Source: Parabacteroides massiliensis | GTDB lineage: Bacteria > Bacteroidota > Bacteroidia > Bacteroidales > Tannerellaceae | Direction: 5' to 3' | DNA length: 64,000 nucleotides | NCBI RefSeq assembly: GCF_900155425.1 | Contig: NZ_LT700191.1 | Location: 1,077,198-1,141,197 of the forward strand | Shown here: positions 46,249 through 55,723 of the stretch, piece by piece | Numbering within the stretch: the first letter of the stretch is position 1 | Layout of the letters: every line of letters starts with the position of its first letter | Notes under the pieces: model-generated | What the model was told of the DNA's origin: nothing | What the model saw: the letters and a program-made list of their open reading frames with translations, nothing else | Databases searched by the model: none | Made by a program: the position numbers and the translations under genes

Positions 46249-46677
46249 CTATTCCTCCTCGTAAATCAGGTAAATGGTCTTGCCGTCCTTTTCCGGGAGA
46301 CTTTCAAACTCCTCCTCACTCATCTCCTTATGTTTGTAGCCTTGGGCTATCGCATCCTCGGCCTTCTTCGCGGCCGCCTCCGCCTTTGCCGCCGATTCAC
46401 CCGCCGTTTGAATGGCCTTTTTTGTCTCCTGGGTGGCCGCTTCCATTTCGGGAGCCAATCCCTCCACCCTTTCAGCGGCCTTGATCGCCCGGGCCGCCGC
46501 GTCATCGGCCGGCTTGCTCAATAAGGTGATCGGGACGTTCACCAGTTTGTCATCTTTCTGTCCCGGCAGGGATTTGACCCCGCTCAGCGAGCCGACCGTC
46601 TCAAGGGATTCGACACTCTTCGATTCCGCCTTGATCGCCTCCAAAACCTGGGCGATATCCGATTCTGTCAGTGCCAT
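46249..46677 (-). CDS. Coiled-coil phage tail protein
   Basis: 142 residues. The N-terminal part is polar and the centre (about 60-115) is an Ala/Lys/Glu-rich coiled coil (AAERVEGLAPEMEAATQETK and following heptads). The acidic C-terminus ends IYLIYEEE. Trimeric coiled coils of this kind often connect tail fibres to the tail tip. It starts one base after the preceding gene's stop and precedes the 58-residue gene. The assignment is by context. Confidence 0.65.
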   Translation of the reverse strand: MALTESDIAQVLEAIKAESKSVESLETVGSLSGVKSLPGQKDDKLVNVPITLLSKPADDAAARAIKAAERVEGLAPEMEAATQETKKAIQTAGESAAKAEAAAKKAEDAIAQGYKHKEMSEEEFESLPEKDGKTIYLIYEEE

Positions 46678-46678
46678 G

Positions 46679-46966
46679 TCAAACCCCTCCCTCTATCAGT
46701 TCATAAACCTGGCCGTAACCGCCGGCCGTCAGGCTCTCGCCGCACACCTCCTTGATAAGCGTACCCTCCTCGGTGGTGATCTCCAGGATTCCACCGCCCT
46801 GGATGATACGCTGGCATAGGACGTAAGCCTTGAACTTCTCATCACGACCTACCGGTTTGTCTTTTCCGTAATCGAACAGGGCCTCCGCCACGGCGGTGGC
46901 GATGTTGTCGCCGCCAAGCTCGTTCCCGTCAAAGCCCCTGAATCTCCTGTTTAAGTCAACTTTCAT
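46679..46966 (-). CDS. Small phage tail-region protein, unknown
   Basis: 95 residues from the ATG at 46966 (MKVDLNRRFRGFDGNELGGD). An earlier in-frame ATG at 47008 lies within the previous gene and is less likely. The protein contains DYGKDKPVGRDEKFKAYVL and ends VYELIEGGV. Similar small proteins occur next to fibre genes in Bacteroides phages and may be assembly factors. I cannot give a function. Confidence 0.65.
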   Translation of the reverse strand: MKVDLNRRFRGFDGNELGGDNIATAVAEALFDYGKDKPVGRDEKFKAYVLCQRIIQGGGILEITTEEGTLIKEVCGESLTAGGYGQVYELIEGGV

Positions 46967-46985
46967 ACTCTTTGGTTTTAAATGT

Positions 46986-49900
46986 TTATTCCCCTGTATA
47001 GCCGACAATGATGCCGCCCCTCACGATAAGTCTTATTTTGTCAAGGTCGGGATTCTGGGCGGCACCATCCCCCCAGTTCACACCCTCGTTATACACGTAT
47101 GTACCGTCGGAATTGCGGCTCTTGATGTACCGGAACCCTTTCGACGCGCAAACATCACTTGTCAATCCGTTACCGGTATCCCTTACATCTACCGGACCGA
47201 CAAAGAACCCGGCATAGGTCATACCGCTGGCCGGGTAGGTTAAGGAGCCTATCGATGCGTATATAGCGGCCCCACCGGATGTCGCCCCGACTGATTTCAC
47301 GCCAAACCGACCACTGGTAGCGCCATTGAAGGCCACGTCCACGATCCCCTCCGTCGAGGAACTCGAGACTCCCAGTTTCAAACTCCGGGAATCGTTTCCG
47401 AAATAATCGCGGCTCTTCCAATACAGACGGCCGGAATCGATGGTAAAGCCGCCGATCTTACCGCCGCTCGCCTTGACAGTACCGCTGATGTTCGCGTTCC
47501 GGGTCTCGATACTCCCGTCCGTGAGGACCTTGAAATAGCCGTTAGCCGTAACAAGCCCCTCCAGTTTGATTTGGTCGGCTTTAATGGTGACACCGGAAAC
47601 AAGATTGCCGAACTCGTCACGCTTGACATAGACATTCAGTTCCGCCTTCTTTACAAGCCCGTTGCTTGTAACGCCCTCAGCGAACAGCTTGGAAAAATTG
47701 GCGGTAGTCACCAACCCGGATTTATTCCGCAATTCCCCGTTCTCATCGAAATGGACAGAAATCAGCCTGTTGTATTTGGCCGTCGTGATAATGGAGGATG
47801 CCTCCAGCACATTGCCGTCCTTATCGAAATTCGCCGCCGCGATTCGGATCATCTTCTCCGACTGGTCGAAGAACGTGGCATACTTGTACGCCAGGGCATC
47901 CGTCCGGTCTGTCGAGAACACCAACAAGGACACTTGGATGACACCCGTGAACGACAGCTTGAAGTCACCGGTCCCGTTCCACAGCCCGGAATGGTTGAAT
48001 ACCTTCTCCCCACCGACCGGTAAATCACCGTCGTAAGCGAACATGTTGAAATTCTCGTATCCGTTCTTGTTGGAATTGACAAACTCGATACGCAGGTGTC
48101 CGGCCTCGATCACCTTGTAATGGAAGGACAGGTAGACATAGCCCGGAATGCGAAGCCCGTCCCCGTTCAACTCCTTGAAATCGGGAATCGTGCGGAAATC
48201 CCCGTTCTTCTGCATGATATAACTGTTCGTTATCCTGACGTAAGGAACCTTGCCGGTCTTTACGACCTCCACGTTGCCGTTCTCGCTCGATGCTAACAGT
48301 TTGTTACCGGCAAGAATCCACTTGCCGCCGAAAGTCAGGAACGCGGCCTTGTACCCGCTTATCCATTTACTCATCCCCTCGGTAAACGTGGTGTTATCGA
48401 AAAAGCTCTGCTCCTCCCTCACCTCGTCGCGCAGACCCTCCACGGCTGATTGTATCTTACCCTCCGTAATTTCAAATTTCGTCAGGATATCCTCGCCGGT
48501 CATGAGGACGAACGTACCTTTCAAATATACGTTGTCGCCATAGAGACCGTTCCCGTGTGGTTGGCTATTCGCCGGGAAAGCGCTGTCCTTGATACCGTCA
48601 AGATTACCCACCCGGCAGCGCAAACAGCCGTTGAAGTTTTTCGCCATCACGCCATCCAGTATGTCAACACGTGGCTGGCCGTCCTCCGTAGCCGCTATGC
48701 TGATCAGGTTCTGCCGGAGCGGGTTTTCCGTGTTACCCATAAGTACACACTCATCGCCCGCCTTCGGTTCCGTCCCACCAAACTCCCTCTGGGGTACCGT
48801 TATCCCTTCCGCATCGCCTTCCGACACTTCCACCCAGTAACCCCGAATCTCCGCCCCCGTAAAAACGGCACAGCGCATCAGGTCGTGCGCCACGAACGTG
48901 TTCTCTTGCTCAAAGGAGATGCGGTAATTGTTGCCCTCCTTGGCCACGGTCTTGATCTTACCGTTGGCGGCGGAGACAACCAGCTGCCCCCTTACGCTGC
49001 GTACCGTTTCTATGAGCAGCTCCAGAGCCACCAACGTCTGCCGGATGGTCGCCTTGTCTATCGTGAGATTACTCAGCCCCGTTATTTTATCTATCCATAT
49101 CTGCCAGCCCTCGCCGAACATACCGTCCACGAAACGGGTGCTCCGGAGCAGTTCCCGGATGACCGCCGTCAGAAACTCGGCGTTCCCGTCACCGTCAACA
49201 TTGCCTCCGGATTCCCCGGCTTTGTAATCCCCAAAATAAGCCCCTTTCAAAAAACCGATCACCTCGGCCGCGGTATCCCGATGGCGTTTGCTCAGGAACT
49301 CCCTTTGGCTTCTTTTCGCAGAGAAAAGGTTGTTGTCCGTGGGCAGAGTGTTGTCGAAGCTCCGGATGATGTCCGGGAGCCCGGAACTTTCGACCTTGGC
49401 TTTCGTATAGCTTTTTAGTTCCCCTATGCTGTCGTTTACCCTGTCGAATTTCGATACCTGCAGGGCGTCGCTGATCTCCAGGTCCATCTCCCCGGGAAGG
49501 TTCACCTTACGCGTGATCTTCGTAATGCGGCTCCTGCGGTAACCGTCTTTCGGGAAATACTCCGAGCTCTCCAATTTTACGCGCCGGCCGACAAACAGCT
49601 CGGCCTCCTGCTGCTCGATCCACACATGGTCGGTCGGAGCTTTGTAAGCAGCGATATCCAGCCAGTGGTCCTTGTTATAGTCATCGACGGCTTTCTGGAA
49701 CTCCTCCTCTGCCAGCCGGTAATACTTATCCGGCATCCGGATGTTCCAAAGGACATAGGTGTCCCCGGCCTTCGGAACGAGCTTGCCGCCCGGAAGCTGC
49801 GTGTCGTCGCCGTAAGGCCAGATCGTGATGATCTCAAACTCACGGGTGGCGCTATCGAAGTTTACCTCGAAATAATGATCGTCCCCCTCTCCCAGCCCGG

Positions 49901-50855
49901 AAAGGTCACCGCTCTGGAAGGAGACGCGTTTCGTCTCACCGGCCAGTTCATAATCGTTAGGATCGAAATCCATCCCGCCGTCCTTGAAGTAATAGACGGT
50001 AAAGGTCTTACCCTCCTCATTCGTCACCTCCTCGCTCCGGACACTGCTTACCGTTCCCACCCGCCGGGGATAGATACCGCTGAAGGCGGCCTGCTCGTAG
50101 TGGTCATAGATACCGTACTCGTCCACGCCCACCTCCACGTACTTCTTTTTTCCGGGGAGCATCAGACGGGGGCTGCCGTACTTCTCGGCGTCGATGTTCC
50201 GGCTGCTGCCGATCGGAAAAAGGCGTGTGTAGAACTTCGCCGTATTGCTCGTATCCCGCTCCAGGGAGGTCAGCCCCTTGCCGTATCCCAACGTGATCTC
50301 CTCGCCGTGTTCGCAACGGCACACGTTCACCGTCTGCCCCTCGACCCACCATTCGGCCTTGCCTCCCACCTTGCCGGCGATCTCCTTCAAAGCCTGGTCG
50401 CAGTACATGCCCTCATAGTCGATCACGATAAGGTCGGTACCGTCCACCTGCCCCACCTTCCAGTCGGTAATGTTACCCATGCCGTCGTTGATGGCCTTCA
50501 CTACCATCGCCACATGGTCACGGGGCGTGGCCGTCAATGTAAACAGGGGATTGGTGTCGCCGTCCGTTGTCTCCAGCACGAGAAAACGCCTGATCAGGCT
50601 CTCGATACCGTACAGCTTCAGGTTATACTCCCACTCGCTCCCGCTTTTCTCTTTCGGGGTGTACCGCTCCGTCAGCCAGTACCGCTCGCCCATGTAGTCC
50701 GTGAAGTCGCCTACATCGAGGGGAATATGGGCATAATGCGTGAAGGAGAGCGCCAGCACGTTGTCGCCCTGCACCTCCTTGCTCTGCGTCGAACTGTCAC
50801 TTGCAGCCACGTCCGCACGCTTGGCCCCGGATTTATCGTATATCGTTAGAAGCAT
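46986..50855 (-). CDS. Tail-tip (Tal-like) structural protein
   Basis: A 1,289-residue protein. The first about 400 residues look like the hub domain of siphovirus tail-associated lysin (Tal) or gp27-like proteins (LPLDVGDFTDYMGERYWL-type start, TPRDHVAMVVKAINDG, VNVCRCEHGEEITLG). A long central region follows with carbohydrate-binding-like and beta-helix segments (TTANFSKLFAEGVTSNG, GTVKASGGKIGGFTIDSG). This kind of self-repeating collar precedes fibre attachment. It follows the Dit-like gene by 21 bp. No peptidase motif is obvious. Confidence 0.75.
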   Translation of the reverse strand: MLLTIYDKSGAKRADVAASDSSTQSKEVQGDNVLALSFTHYAHIPLDVGDFTDYMGERYWLTERYTPKEKSGSEWEYNLKLYGIESLIRRFLVLETTDGDTNPLFTLTATPRDHVAMVVKAINDGMGNITDWKVGQVDGTDLIVIDYEGMYCDQALKEIAGKVGGKAEWWVEGQTVNVCRCEHGEEITLGYGKGLTSLERDTSNTAKFYTRLFPIGSSRNIDAEKYGSPRLMLPGKKKYVEVGVDEYGIYDHYEQAAFSGIYPRRVGTVSSVRSEEVTNEEGKTFTVYYFKDGGMDFDPNDYELAGETKRVSFQSGDLSGLGEGDDHYFEVNFDSATREFEIITIWPYGDDTQLPGGKLVPKAGDTYVLWNIRMPDKYYRLAEEEFQKAVDDYNKDHWLDIAAYKAPTDHVWIEQQEAELFVGRRVKLESSEYFPKDGYRRSRITKITRKVNLPGEMDLEISDALQVSKFDRVNDSIGELKSYTKAKVESSGLPDIIRSFDNTLPTDNNLFSAKRSQREFLSKRHRDTAAEVIGFLKGAYFGDYKAGESGGNVDGDGNAEFLTAVIRELLRSTRFVDGMFGEGWQIWIDKITGLSNLTIDKATIRQTLVALELLIETVRSVRGQLVVSAANGKIKTVAKEGNNYRISFEQENTFVAHDLMRCAVFTGAEIRGYWVEVSEGDAEGITVPQREFGGTEPKAGDECVLMGNTENPLRQNLISIAATEDGQPRVDILDGVMAKNFNGCLRCRVGNLDGIKDSAFPANSQPHGNGLYGDNVYLKGTFVLMTGEDILTKFEITEGKIQSAVEGLRDEVREEQSFFDNTTFTEGMSKWISGYKAAFLTFGGKWILAGNKLLASSENGNVEVVKTGKVPYVRITNSYIMQKNGDFRTIPDFKELNGDGLRIPGYVYLSFHYKVIEAGHLRIEFVNSNKNGYENFNMFAYDGDLPVGGEKVFNHSGLWNGTGDFKLSFTGVIQVSLLVFSTDRTDALAYKYATFFDQSEKMIRIAAANFDKDGNVLEASSIITTAKYNRLISVHFDENGELRNKSGLVTTANFSKLFAEGVTSNGLVKKAELNVYVKRDEFGNLVSGVTIKADQIKLEGLVTANGYFKVLTDGSIETRNANISGTVKASGGKIGGFTIDSGRLYWKSRDYFGNDSRSLKLGVSSSSTEGIVDVAFNGATSGRFGVKSVGATSGGAAIYASIGSLTYPASGMTYAGFFVGPVDVRDTGNGLTSDVCASKGFRYIKSRNSDGTYVYNEGVNWGDGAAQNPDLDKIRLIVRGGIIVGYTGE

Positions 50856-50876
50856 ATTCGAATCGTCTTTGAATGG

Positions 50877-51341
50877 TTATATAATCGGTACCGGCTCGCG
50901 GAACTTCACCTTGAATTTCCCGGCGTGGACCCCTTCCTTCCACAAATAGGTCAGCGGGGTGAACTTCGGACTGTCCGTGTATTTCACGTGCAGGGTCAGA
51001 TCGAGCTGGGGAAACGCGATGTCGAGCCACCCGCCCTTCCCTTTCTTCAGGAAATTGATGAACGCGAAGTATTTCCGCAGCCATCCCTCCTTTGTCTTGT
51101 TATACAGGGCAAAGTGCAGCGTCACGTCACGCGCCTCGTTCCTCGGGGTAAGGACCGCGCTGTATTTCTCCCCGTCCTCCTCCCGTATGTCCACGGCCGT
51201 CTCCTTCTTCGTCTTGCTCGGGGTCAGGATCGCCGAGAGGTTATCCATGCCACCGCGCCGGTCCTCCACCAGGAACACGCCGTACTCCGTCCAGATGTCC
51301 GTGCCGTTCACCAGCACCAGCCCGCCCAATATATCTGCCAT
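50877..51341 (-). CDS. Distal tail (Dit-like) protein
   Basis: 154 residues, mostly beta, with VNGTDIWTEYGVFLVED near the start, a typical opening of distal-tail or baseplate hub proteins. It lies between tape measure and tail-tip genes, the canonical Dit position. It would form the hexameric ring at the end of the tail tube. The sequence evidence is moderate and the position evidence strong. Confidence 0.65.
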   Translation of the reverse strand: MADILGGLVLVNGTDIWTEYGVFLVEDRRGGMDNLSAILTPSKTKKETAVDIREEDGEKYSAVLTPRNEARDVTLHFALYNKTKEGWLRKYFAFINFLKKGKGGWLDIAFPQLDLTLHVKYTDSPKFTPLTYLWKEGVHAGKFKVKFREPVPII

Positions 51342-51342
51342 G

Positions 51343-54300
51343 TCATTTCACTTTTAGTCCGTCACGTATCATTTTCCTTATCTCATCCTTTATCTCGCCC
51401 AGGTGGCCGGCGCTCACACCGGTGTTCTCGGCTATCCGGGCCAGGTGGCCCTCGGCCGTGTCCATCTTCTCCGACACGCTCTCCAGCCGGTCGTCCATGC
51501 TCGACCAATGTTGCAAACCGCCGGTAAACATCCCCTCCAGCTTCGTGCCCTGGTCATACGTCATGGCCGTGTAGCCGCCCGCTTTCGCGCTTTGACTGGT
51601 GCCGCCGGCTTCGGTCTTGTCGTAGCCCGTGGCCGCCGCCAGGTTGTCACGCAGGGCAAGGGCTTCATCCATATACTGCATGTACTCTTCCATCAGCGCG
51701 TTCCGTTCCGCCTCGGTCAGTTCGTTGTCCTCCATGGCCTTGCCGAACTTCTCCCACCAGCCTTTCAATTTCTCGCTATACAGCTCGCCTATCTTGTTAC
51801 TCAGCATGGCTTTCATAAAGTACTCGGATATATCCTCCGCCGCATCCTTGGCACCGTACTTCATGTTCATCAGGTTGTCGATGAAGCTGCTGTACATACC
51901 ATCGAATGAAATGCCCGTCAGCCCTTCATACAGCCGGTCGGTCAGTTCCTCCAGCTTGCCGGCCTGGTCTATGTAGTCATCCAGCTTCTCGGTCAGTCGC
52001 CCGCCATAGCCGCCCTTACCGGTATTCTGTATCTGCGTCCACATGTCCACGTTGCTGCGCAGCGCCTTCATCTCCTCCGGGCTCAGGCTCCACAGGTTCC
52101 CGTCCCACTGGCGGCCAATCTGTCCGCTCAGTTTGTCTATCTGTGCTTGGTTGAAACCACCCCAGTAGTAGTTCCACGAGTGGTGGCTTTTGCTGTAGCG
52201 TGCCTGTTCCTGCGCTATCTGCAGATAGTTTGCATTCGTCTCTTTCTGGTATTTGTAAGCATCCCGGTAAGCTTCCACCGATTTAGTCCCCTTGCTTGCC
52301 TTGATGGTATCGGTCAGGTCCTCAATGGAGGTCTGCAGTTTCTCGTTCCGGTCTGTAAGGCGGTCTATAGCCGCCTGCACTTCCCTGGCGTTTCCGTCGA
52401 TGCCGAACAGTTTGTTGAAACCTCCGAAAGACACCGTGTTCAGCAATCCCCCGATACCTTTCACAAGGGAACCGCCTATCTGTTTGAACAGGTCTCCGCT
52501 GAGGATATTGTCGAGTATTCCGGTTATCGCATTGAAAATGGTGTCTATCAATGATGAGATAATCGGGCCAATACCGTCTTTCAGCAAATCCAGTATGGAG
52601 AGAATGGCCGATATGATCTGCCCGATGACTCCGGCACTTGACAGGGTCTCGGACATCCGGCTGATGGCATCACCGACCTTGCCTCCGATATTCAGTTTTG
52701 ACAGACCGGTAAGCATATTCTGGATTCCTTCAAATGATCCCTGCAAGGTTCCGCTTGCAAAGCCGTGCAATCCGTTGGATACCATGTTCAACCCGTCAAC
52801 CGTGTCCCGGGAGGCACTTTTCACCTCCCCGGCAAGCGCCTTCATTTCAGAGGTGGCGTTCAGGTATTCTTCGTCAGCTGAAGCACTGGACGATTGGGCC
52901 GTTTGAAGAGCGATTTTGGTACGTTCTATTTCTGCCTGGTTACCGCTTTCAAGAGCCTTGTTGTAATCGGTCTGCGCCGCTTTTAACCGGGCGAATGCCG
53001 CTTCCTGCTGCAGTTCCGCATTTTGCACACGTGTTACGGCATCCCCCAAAGCGTGCATCTGCGTTTGTAACCGGGCAAAATCCAATGTGCCGTTACCACC
53101 GGGAAGCATGCTTTGAATACGTTCAATGGCATCGTAGACGACCTGCTGGTCTGCGGCTCCCGTTTTTTTGAACTCATCCGTCTTGACATACTGTTTAAGC
53201 TCGCCAAGCAGGTTCTTCATCTGGTCTGCAAGCAGGCCTGTCAAATCCCCGAATGCTGCTCCCCAGTCTATCTTTTGGGTCAGAGCTTCCATATCCACTT
53301 TATGCACAGCCGCATCACGCTGTTTCTCCAAAGTCAGCCTTTCACCCTGGGACTGTGCCTTGCGGATTTTCTCGGCATATTCTTCAGCGATGGCCAGTTT
53401 CTGCTGCTGGAAGGTCCCGTATTCCTTCAGATAGTCACGCATGGCTTCCGCCTCTTCCCTGTACACGTCCGCCTCCGCTTTTTTCCTTGACTCGGTGTTT
53501 GAGGCACGGGCTTTTTCAAGTTCATCCTGTTGCTCCCGGGTAAGTCCGTTATCTCCGGTGGAAAGACCGGCTTCCTTGTTCTCACGCTTCCAGTCGGCTT
53601 CCTGCCGGTTTATCTCTTCTTTCCGGGCGTTATAGTCATATTCGATTTGTGCCAGTTTCTTTTCGGTACCGGCTTGCATGCGGTCTATCTCTTCCTTCCG
53701 GTTCTCGGCCTGCAGGGCGGCAAGATCCTGCGCCAGCCTGCGCTCTGTGGCAAGCCGTTGCTTGGCTTCCGCTTCCGGATTCTTCCCGGACTGCTTGGGG
53801 TCGGTATGTCCGCCGATATTTCCTTTTTTGGCTGCTTCTGCCGCTTTCTTTACCTCTTCCTCCGCTTTTTTCAGATAACCGTCGCGTTTGTTTTCGGCAT
53901 TTTTCAACAGTATGTCATAAGCTTCCTGATCATGTTTCTTAATGGCAGCCTGTGCGTCATAGAACTGCCCGGATTCTGCCATGCTTGACTGTATGATATA
54001 TTGTCCCCATTTCCCGAAAAAACCCATGGCGCTTTCCGCCTCTTCCGGTTTCTGCGCCTTGATTTTATTCACCTCTTCATCGGCTTCTGCAGCTTTTTTT
54101 ACAAGGTTCTGGACATTGGCCTGGTGCAGCAGAACCTGTACATAGTCCTCGCTCTTTTGGATAAGGGTATCATACCATTCGGAAAGTGTTTTATAATACC
54201 CGAAAGATTCCCCGTACTTGCGGTTCAGTTCCTCTACCTTCGCCTTTTCCTGTTCCTTGCTGCCGGTGAAGTTCTTTATTTCATCGATGACCGATTTCAG

Positions 54301-54990
54301 TTCGAAGCGGGTACGCACCATCTGGGCACGGCCGTCCTTCTCTATCTCGGTCATTTCCTTGAGTGATATGTTGAATTCATCCACGCCTTTTTTGGCACTG
54401 AACAGGTTTTTCGTCCAATCCCAGATTTCATCACCGTACATTACCAGCAGCATGATGCCGGTGGTCATGGCCGTCTGCCAGGAAAAGAGCGAGGACAGGA
54501 CCTGTTTCCATACCGGTGTGCCTTTCTTGCCTGACTTCTGCAGCTCATCATATTCCTTACGGGCACGGGCCAGTTCGTCCGTAAAAATCGGCAGGTTGTT
54601 GGATATGGCCAGAAAGAACATCTGCGGTCCCATGGCCAAAGAAGGCATTTCACGTGCCATCTGCTGGATGCTGTTGTGAAGCCCGTTGAACTGGCGCTGT
54701 GCATTGGGCATGTCTGCAGGGGTGACCTGCACGGATTCCGATTCCTCCTGCAGCAGTTTCAGTTTGCCACGCAATTCCTCAAGCTGCTTCTCCAGTGCAT
54801 GGATCTGCGCGATATTGGCACTCTGGTCCAAATTGGGGGCAGCCGTCTCCCCGGCAAGGCGCAGCCTTTCCAGTTCAGCCTCCAGCAGTCTGACGGTATT
54901 ACGCAGTTCCAGCGCCTCACGCTCGGCCTTGTTCATGCCGGGCGTGAGTTTGTCCTTCATCAAAAATTCAACTTCTACAGGTTTGCTCAT
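51343..54990 (-). CDS. Tape measure protein
   Basis: A 1,215-residue protein with extended coiled coils (about residues 10-110 and 390-540). Membrane-like segments lie near SWQTAMTTGIMLLVMYGDEIW and in a hydrophobic helical block around residues 790-870 (VIGQIISAILSILDLLKDGI). These features, the size and its place after the tail chaperone define the tape measure. Family members set tail length and pass into the host envelope. The start overlaps the stop of the chaperone frameshift product (ATGA). Confidence 0.88.
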   Translation of the reverse strand: MSKPVEVEFLMKDKLTPGMNKAEREALELRNTVRLLEAELERLRLAGETAAPNLDQSANIAQIHALEKQLEELRGKLKLLQEESESVQVTPADMPNAQRQFNGLHNSIQQMAREMPSLAMGPQMFFLAISNNLPIFTDELARARKEYDELQKSGKKGTPVWKQVLSSLFSWQTAMTTGIMLLVMYGDEIWDWTKNLFSAKKGVDEFNISLKEMTEIEKDGRAQMVRTRFELKSVIDEIKNFTGSKEQEKAKVEELNRKYGESFGYYKTLSEWYDTLIQKSEDYVQVLLHQANVQNLVKKAAEADEEVNKIKAQKPEEAESAMGFFGKWGQYIIQSSMAESGQFYDAQAAIKKHDQEAYDILLKNAENKRDGYLKKAEEEVKKAAEAAKKGNIGGHTDPKQSGKNPEAEAKQRLATERRLAQDLAALQAENRKEEIDRMQAGTEKKLAQIEYDYNARKEEINRQEADWKRENKEAGLSTGDNGLTREQQDELEKARASNTESRKKAEADVYREEAEAMRDYLKEYGTFQQQKLAIAEEYAEKIRKAQSQGERLTLEKQRDAAVHKVDMEALTQKIDWGAAFGDLTGLLADQMKNLLGELKQYVKTDEFKKTGAADQQVVYDAIERIQSMLPGGNGTLDFARLQTQMHALGDAVTRVQNAELQQEAAFARLKAAQTDYNKALESGNQAEIERTKIALQTAQSSSASADEEYLNATSEMKALAGEVKSASRDTVDGLNMVSNGLHGFASGTLQGSFEGIQNMLTGLSKLNIGGKVGDAISRMSETLSSAGVIGQIISAILSILDLLKDGIGPIISSLIDTIFNAITGILDNILSGDLFKQIGGSLVKGIGGLLNTVSFGGFNKLFGIDGNAREVQAAIDRLTDRNEKLQTSIEDLTDTIKASKGTKSVEAYRDAYKYQKETNANYLQIAQEQARYSKSHHSWNYYWGGFNQAQIDKLSGQIGRQWDGNLWSLSPEEMKALRSNVDMWTQIQNTGKGGYGGRLTEKLDDYIDQAGKLEELTDRLYEGLTGISFDGMYSSFIDNLMNMKYGAKDAAEDISEYFMKAMLSNKIGELYSEKLKGWWEKFGKAMEDNELTEAERNALMEEYMQYMDEALALRDNLAAATGYDKTEAGGTSQSAKAGGYTAMTYDQGTKLEGMFTGGLQHWSSMDDRLESVSEKMDTAEGHLARIAENTGVSAGHLGEIKDEIRKMIRDGLKVK

Positions 54991-55238
54991 TCCAGTTTGC
55001 TTTGAAAAAATCCTACTATATCGTTCGCTTCATCCTCGGCGCTGTGTTCCGGTCTGGGAGCACCGTTTCCGCCGCCTTGCTTTTTCCGCACATACCGCGG
55101 CGCGTCGTTCAGCATCATGATCAGCGTCTGGTAATTCACACCGTCCAGAATGTAGTCCACACTCCAGCCCGTTGCACTCGCTATCTGCCACACGAAGCCG
55201 AAAGGGCTATGGGAACCCTCATACCGGGTTCTTAACTC
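54987..55238 (-). CDS. Tail chaperone T extension made by -1 frameshift
   Basis: About 83 codons in the -1 frame relative to the chaperone gene (ELRTRYEGSHSPFGFVWQIA … NDIVGFFQSKLE). It has no start of its own, because upstream codons in this frame are a shadow of the main gene. Fusion after Gly161 of the chaperone would give about 244 residues. This is the lambda gpG-T arrangement found just before tape measure genes. Confidence 0.75.
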   Translation of the reverse strand, partial: ELRTRYEGSHSPFGFVWQIASATGWSVDYILDGVNYQTLIMMLNDAPRYVRKKQGGGNGAPRPEHSAEDEANDIVGFFQSKLE

Positions 55239-55241
55239 CCC
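55213..55241 (-). promoter_or_regulatory. Programmed -1 frameshift signal in the tail chaperone gene
   Basis: On the minus strand a GGGG run (55241-55238) lets the Gly tRNA on GGG slip back one base onto GGG. The stop TAA follows after three bases. A 6-nt spacer precedes a perfect 6-bp hairpin, GAACCC-GGTATGA-GGGTTC (55231-55213). Confidence 0.6.
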
Positions 55242-55720
55242 TTCCTTGCCTGGCTCAGTCTCGGAGTCATCGGGTTCGCCCGCACTGTCGAGCTGATAAT
55301 ACGCATAAAATCCTTCGTGCCCATCAGACGCTCGAATGTCCGGAACATAGCCGTCAGATAGCGCCACTCCACAAAGTTCCGCAGCACCCATGCCGTCACC
55401 CCGATACCCACGTGCCGCGACACGTAGCCCCGGCATACCGTATAGGCCAGCAGACGGCTCACGGCCTTGCCATGCTCCGCCACAAAGGCCAGTTCCTCGG
55501 CCTTGTCCTTCGGTTGCCAGTCGGGTTTGATACCCATCTTCAGATATTCCCTGGCCAACAATATCTGACCCCGCAGTCTCGGACGCTTCATCGTCACACG
55601 TACCTCCACCGGGCGTTTCAGCCACGGAAACTTCCACCTTTTAAGAGGAACGGACACGCCACTGTCAAGCAGCGCGTCCGCACACTCCATCTCTATCAGT
55701 TGTTCCAGCCGGTCAGCCAT
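55232..55720 (-). CDS. Tail assembly chaperone (gpG-like)
   Basis: 162 residues, helical and basic, with KRWKFPWLKRPVEVRVTMKR near the start and NFVEWRYLTAMFRTFERLMG in the middle. It lies between tail tube and tape measure genes, as chaperones do in siphoviruses and Mu-like phages. It ends near a frameshift signal, and a fraction of ribosomes should continue into the T extension. It would coat and protect the tape measure during assembly. Confidence 0.7.
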   Translation of the reverse strand: MADRLEQLIEMECADALLDSGVSVPLKRWKFPWLKRPVEVRVTMKRPRLRGQILLAREYLKMGIKPDWQPKDKAEELAFVAEHGKAVSRLLAYTVCRGYVSRHVGIGVTAWVLRNFVEWRYLTAMFRTFERLMGTKDFMRIISSTVRANPMTPRLSQARKGS

Positions 55721-55723
55721 ACG

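Noticed and set aside
49626-50849. A 407-codon plus-strand frame opposite the tail-tip gene
   Set aside because: Antisense shadow of a GC-rich coding region. It contradicts the continuous minus-strand tail operon.
54987-55637. A free-standing 216-residue gene on the minus strand
   Set aside because: The first two thirds are a Gly/Ala-rich shadow of the chaperone gene. Only the last 83 codons look like protein, which fits a frameshift product.
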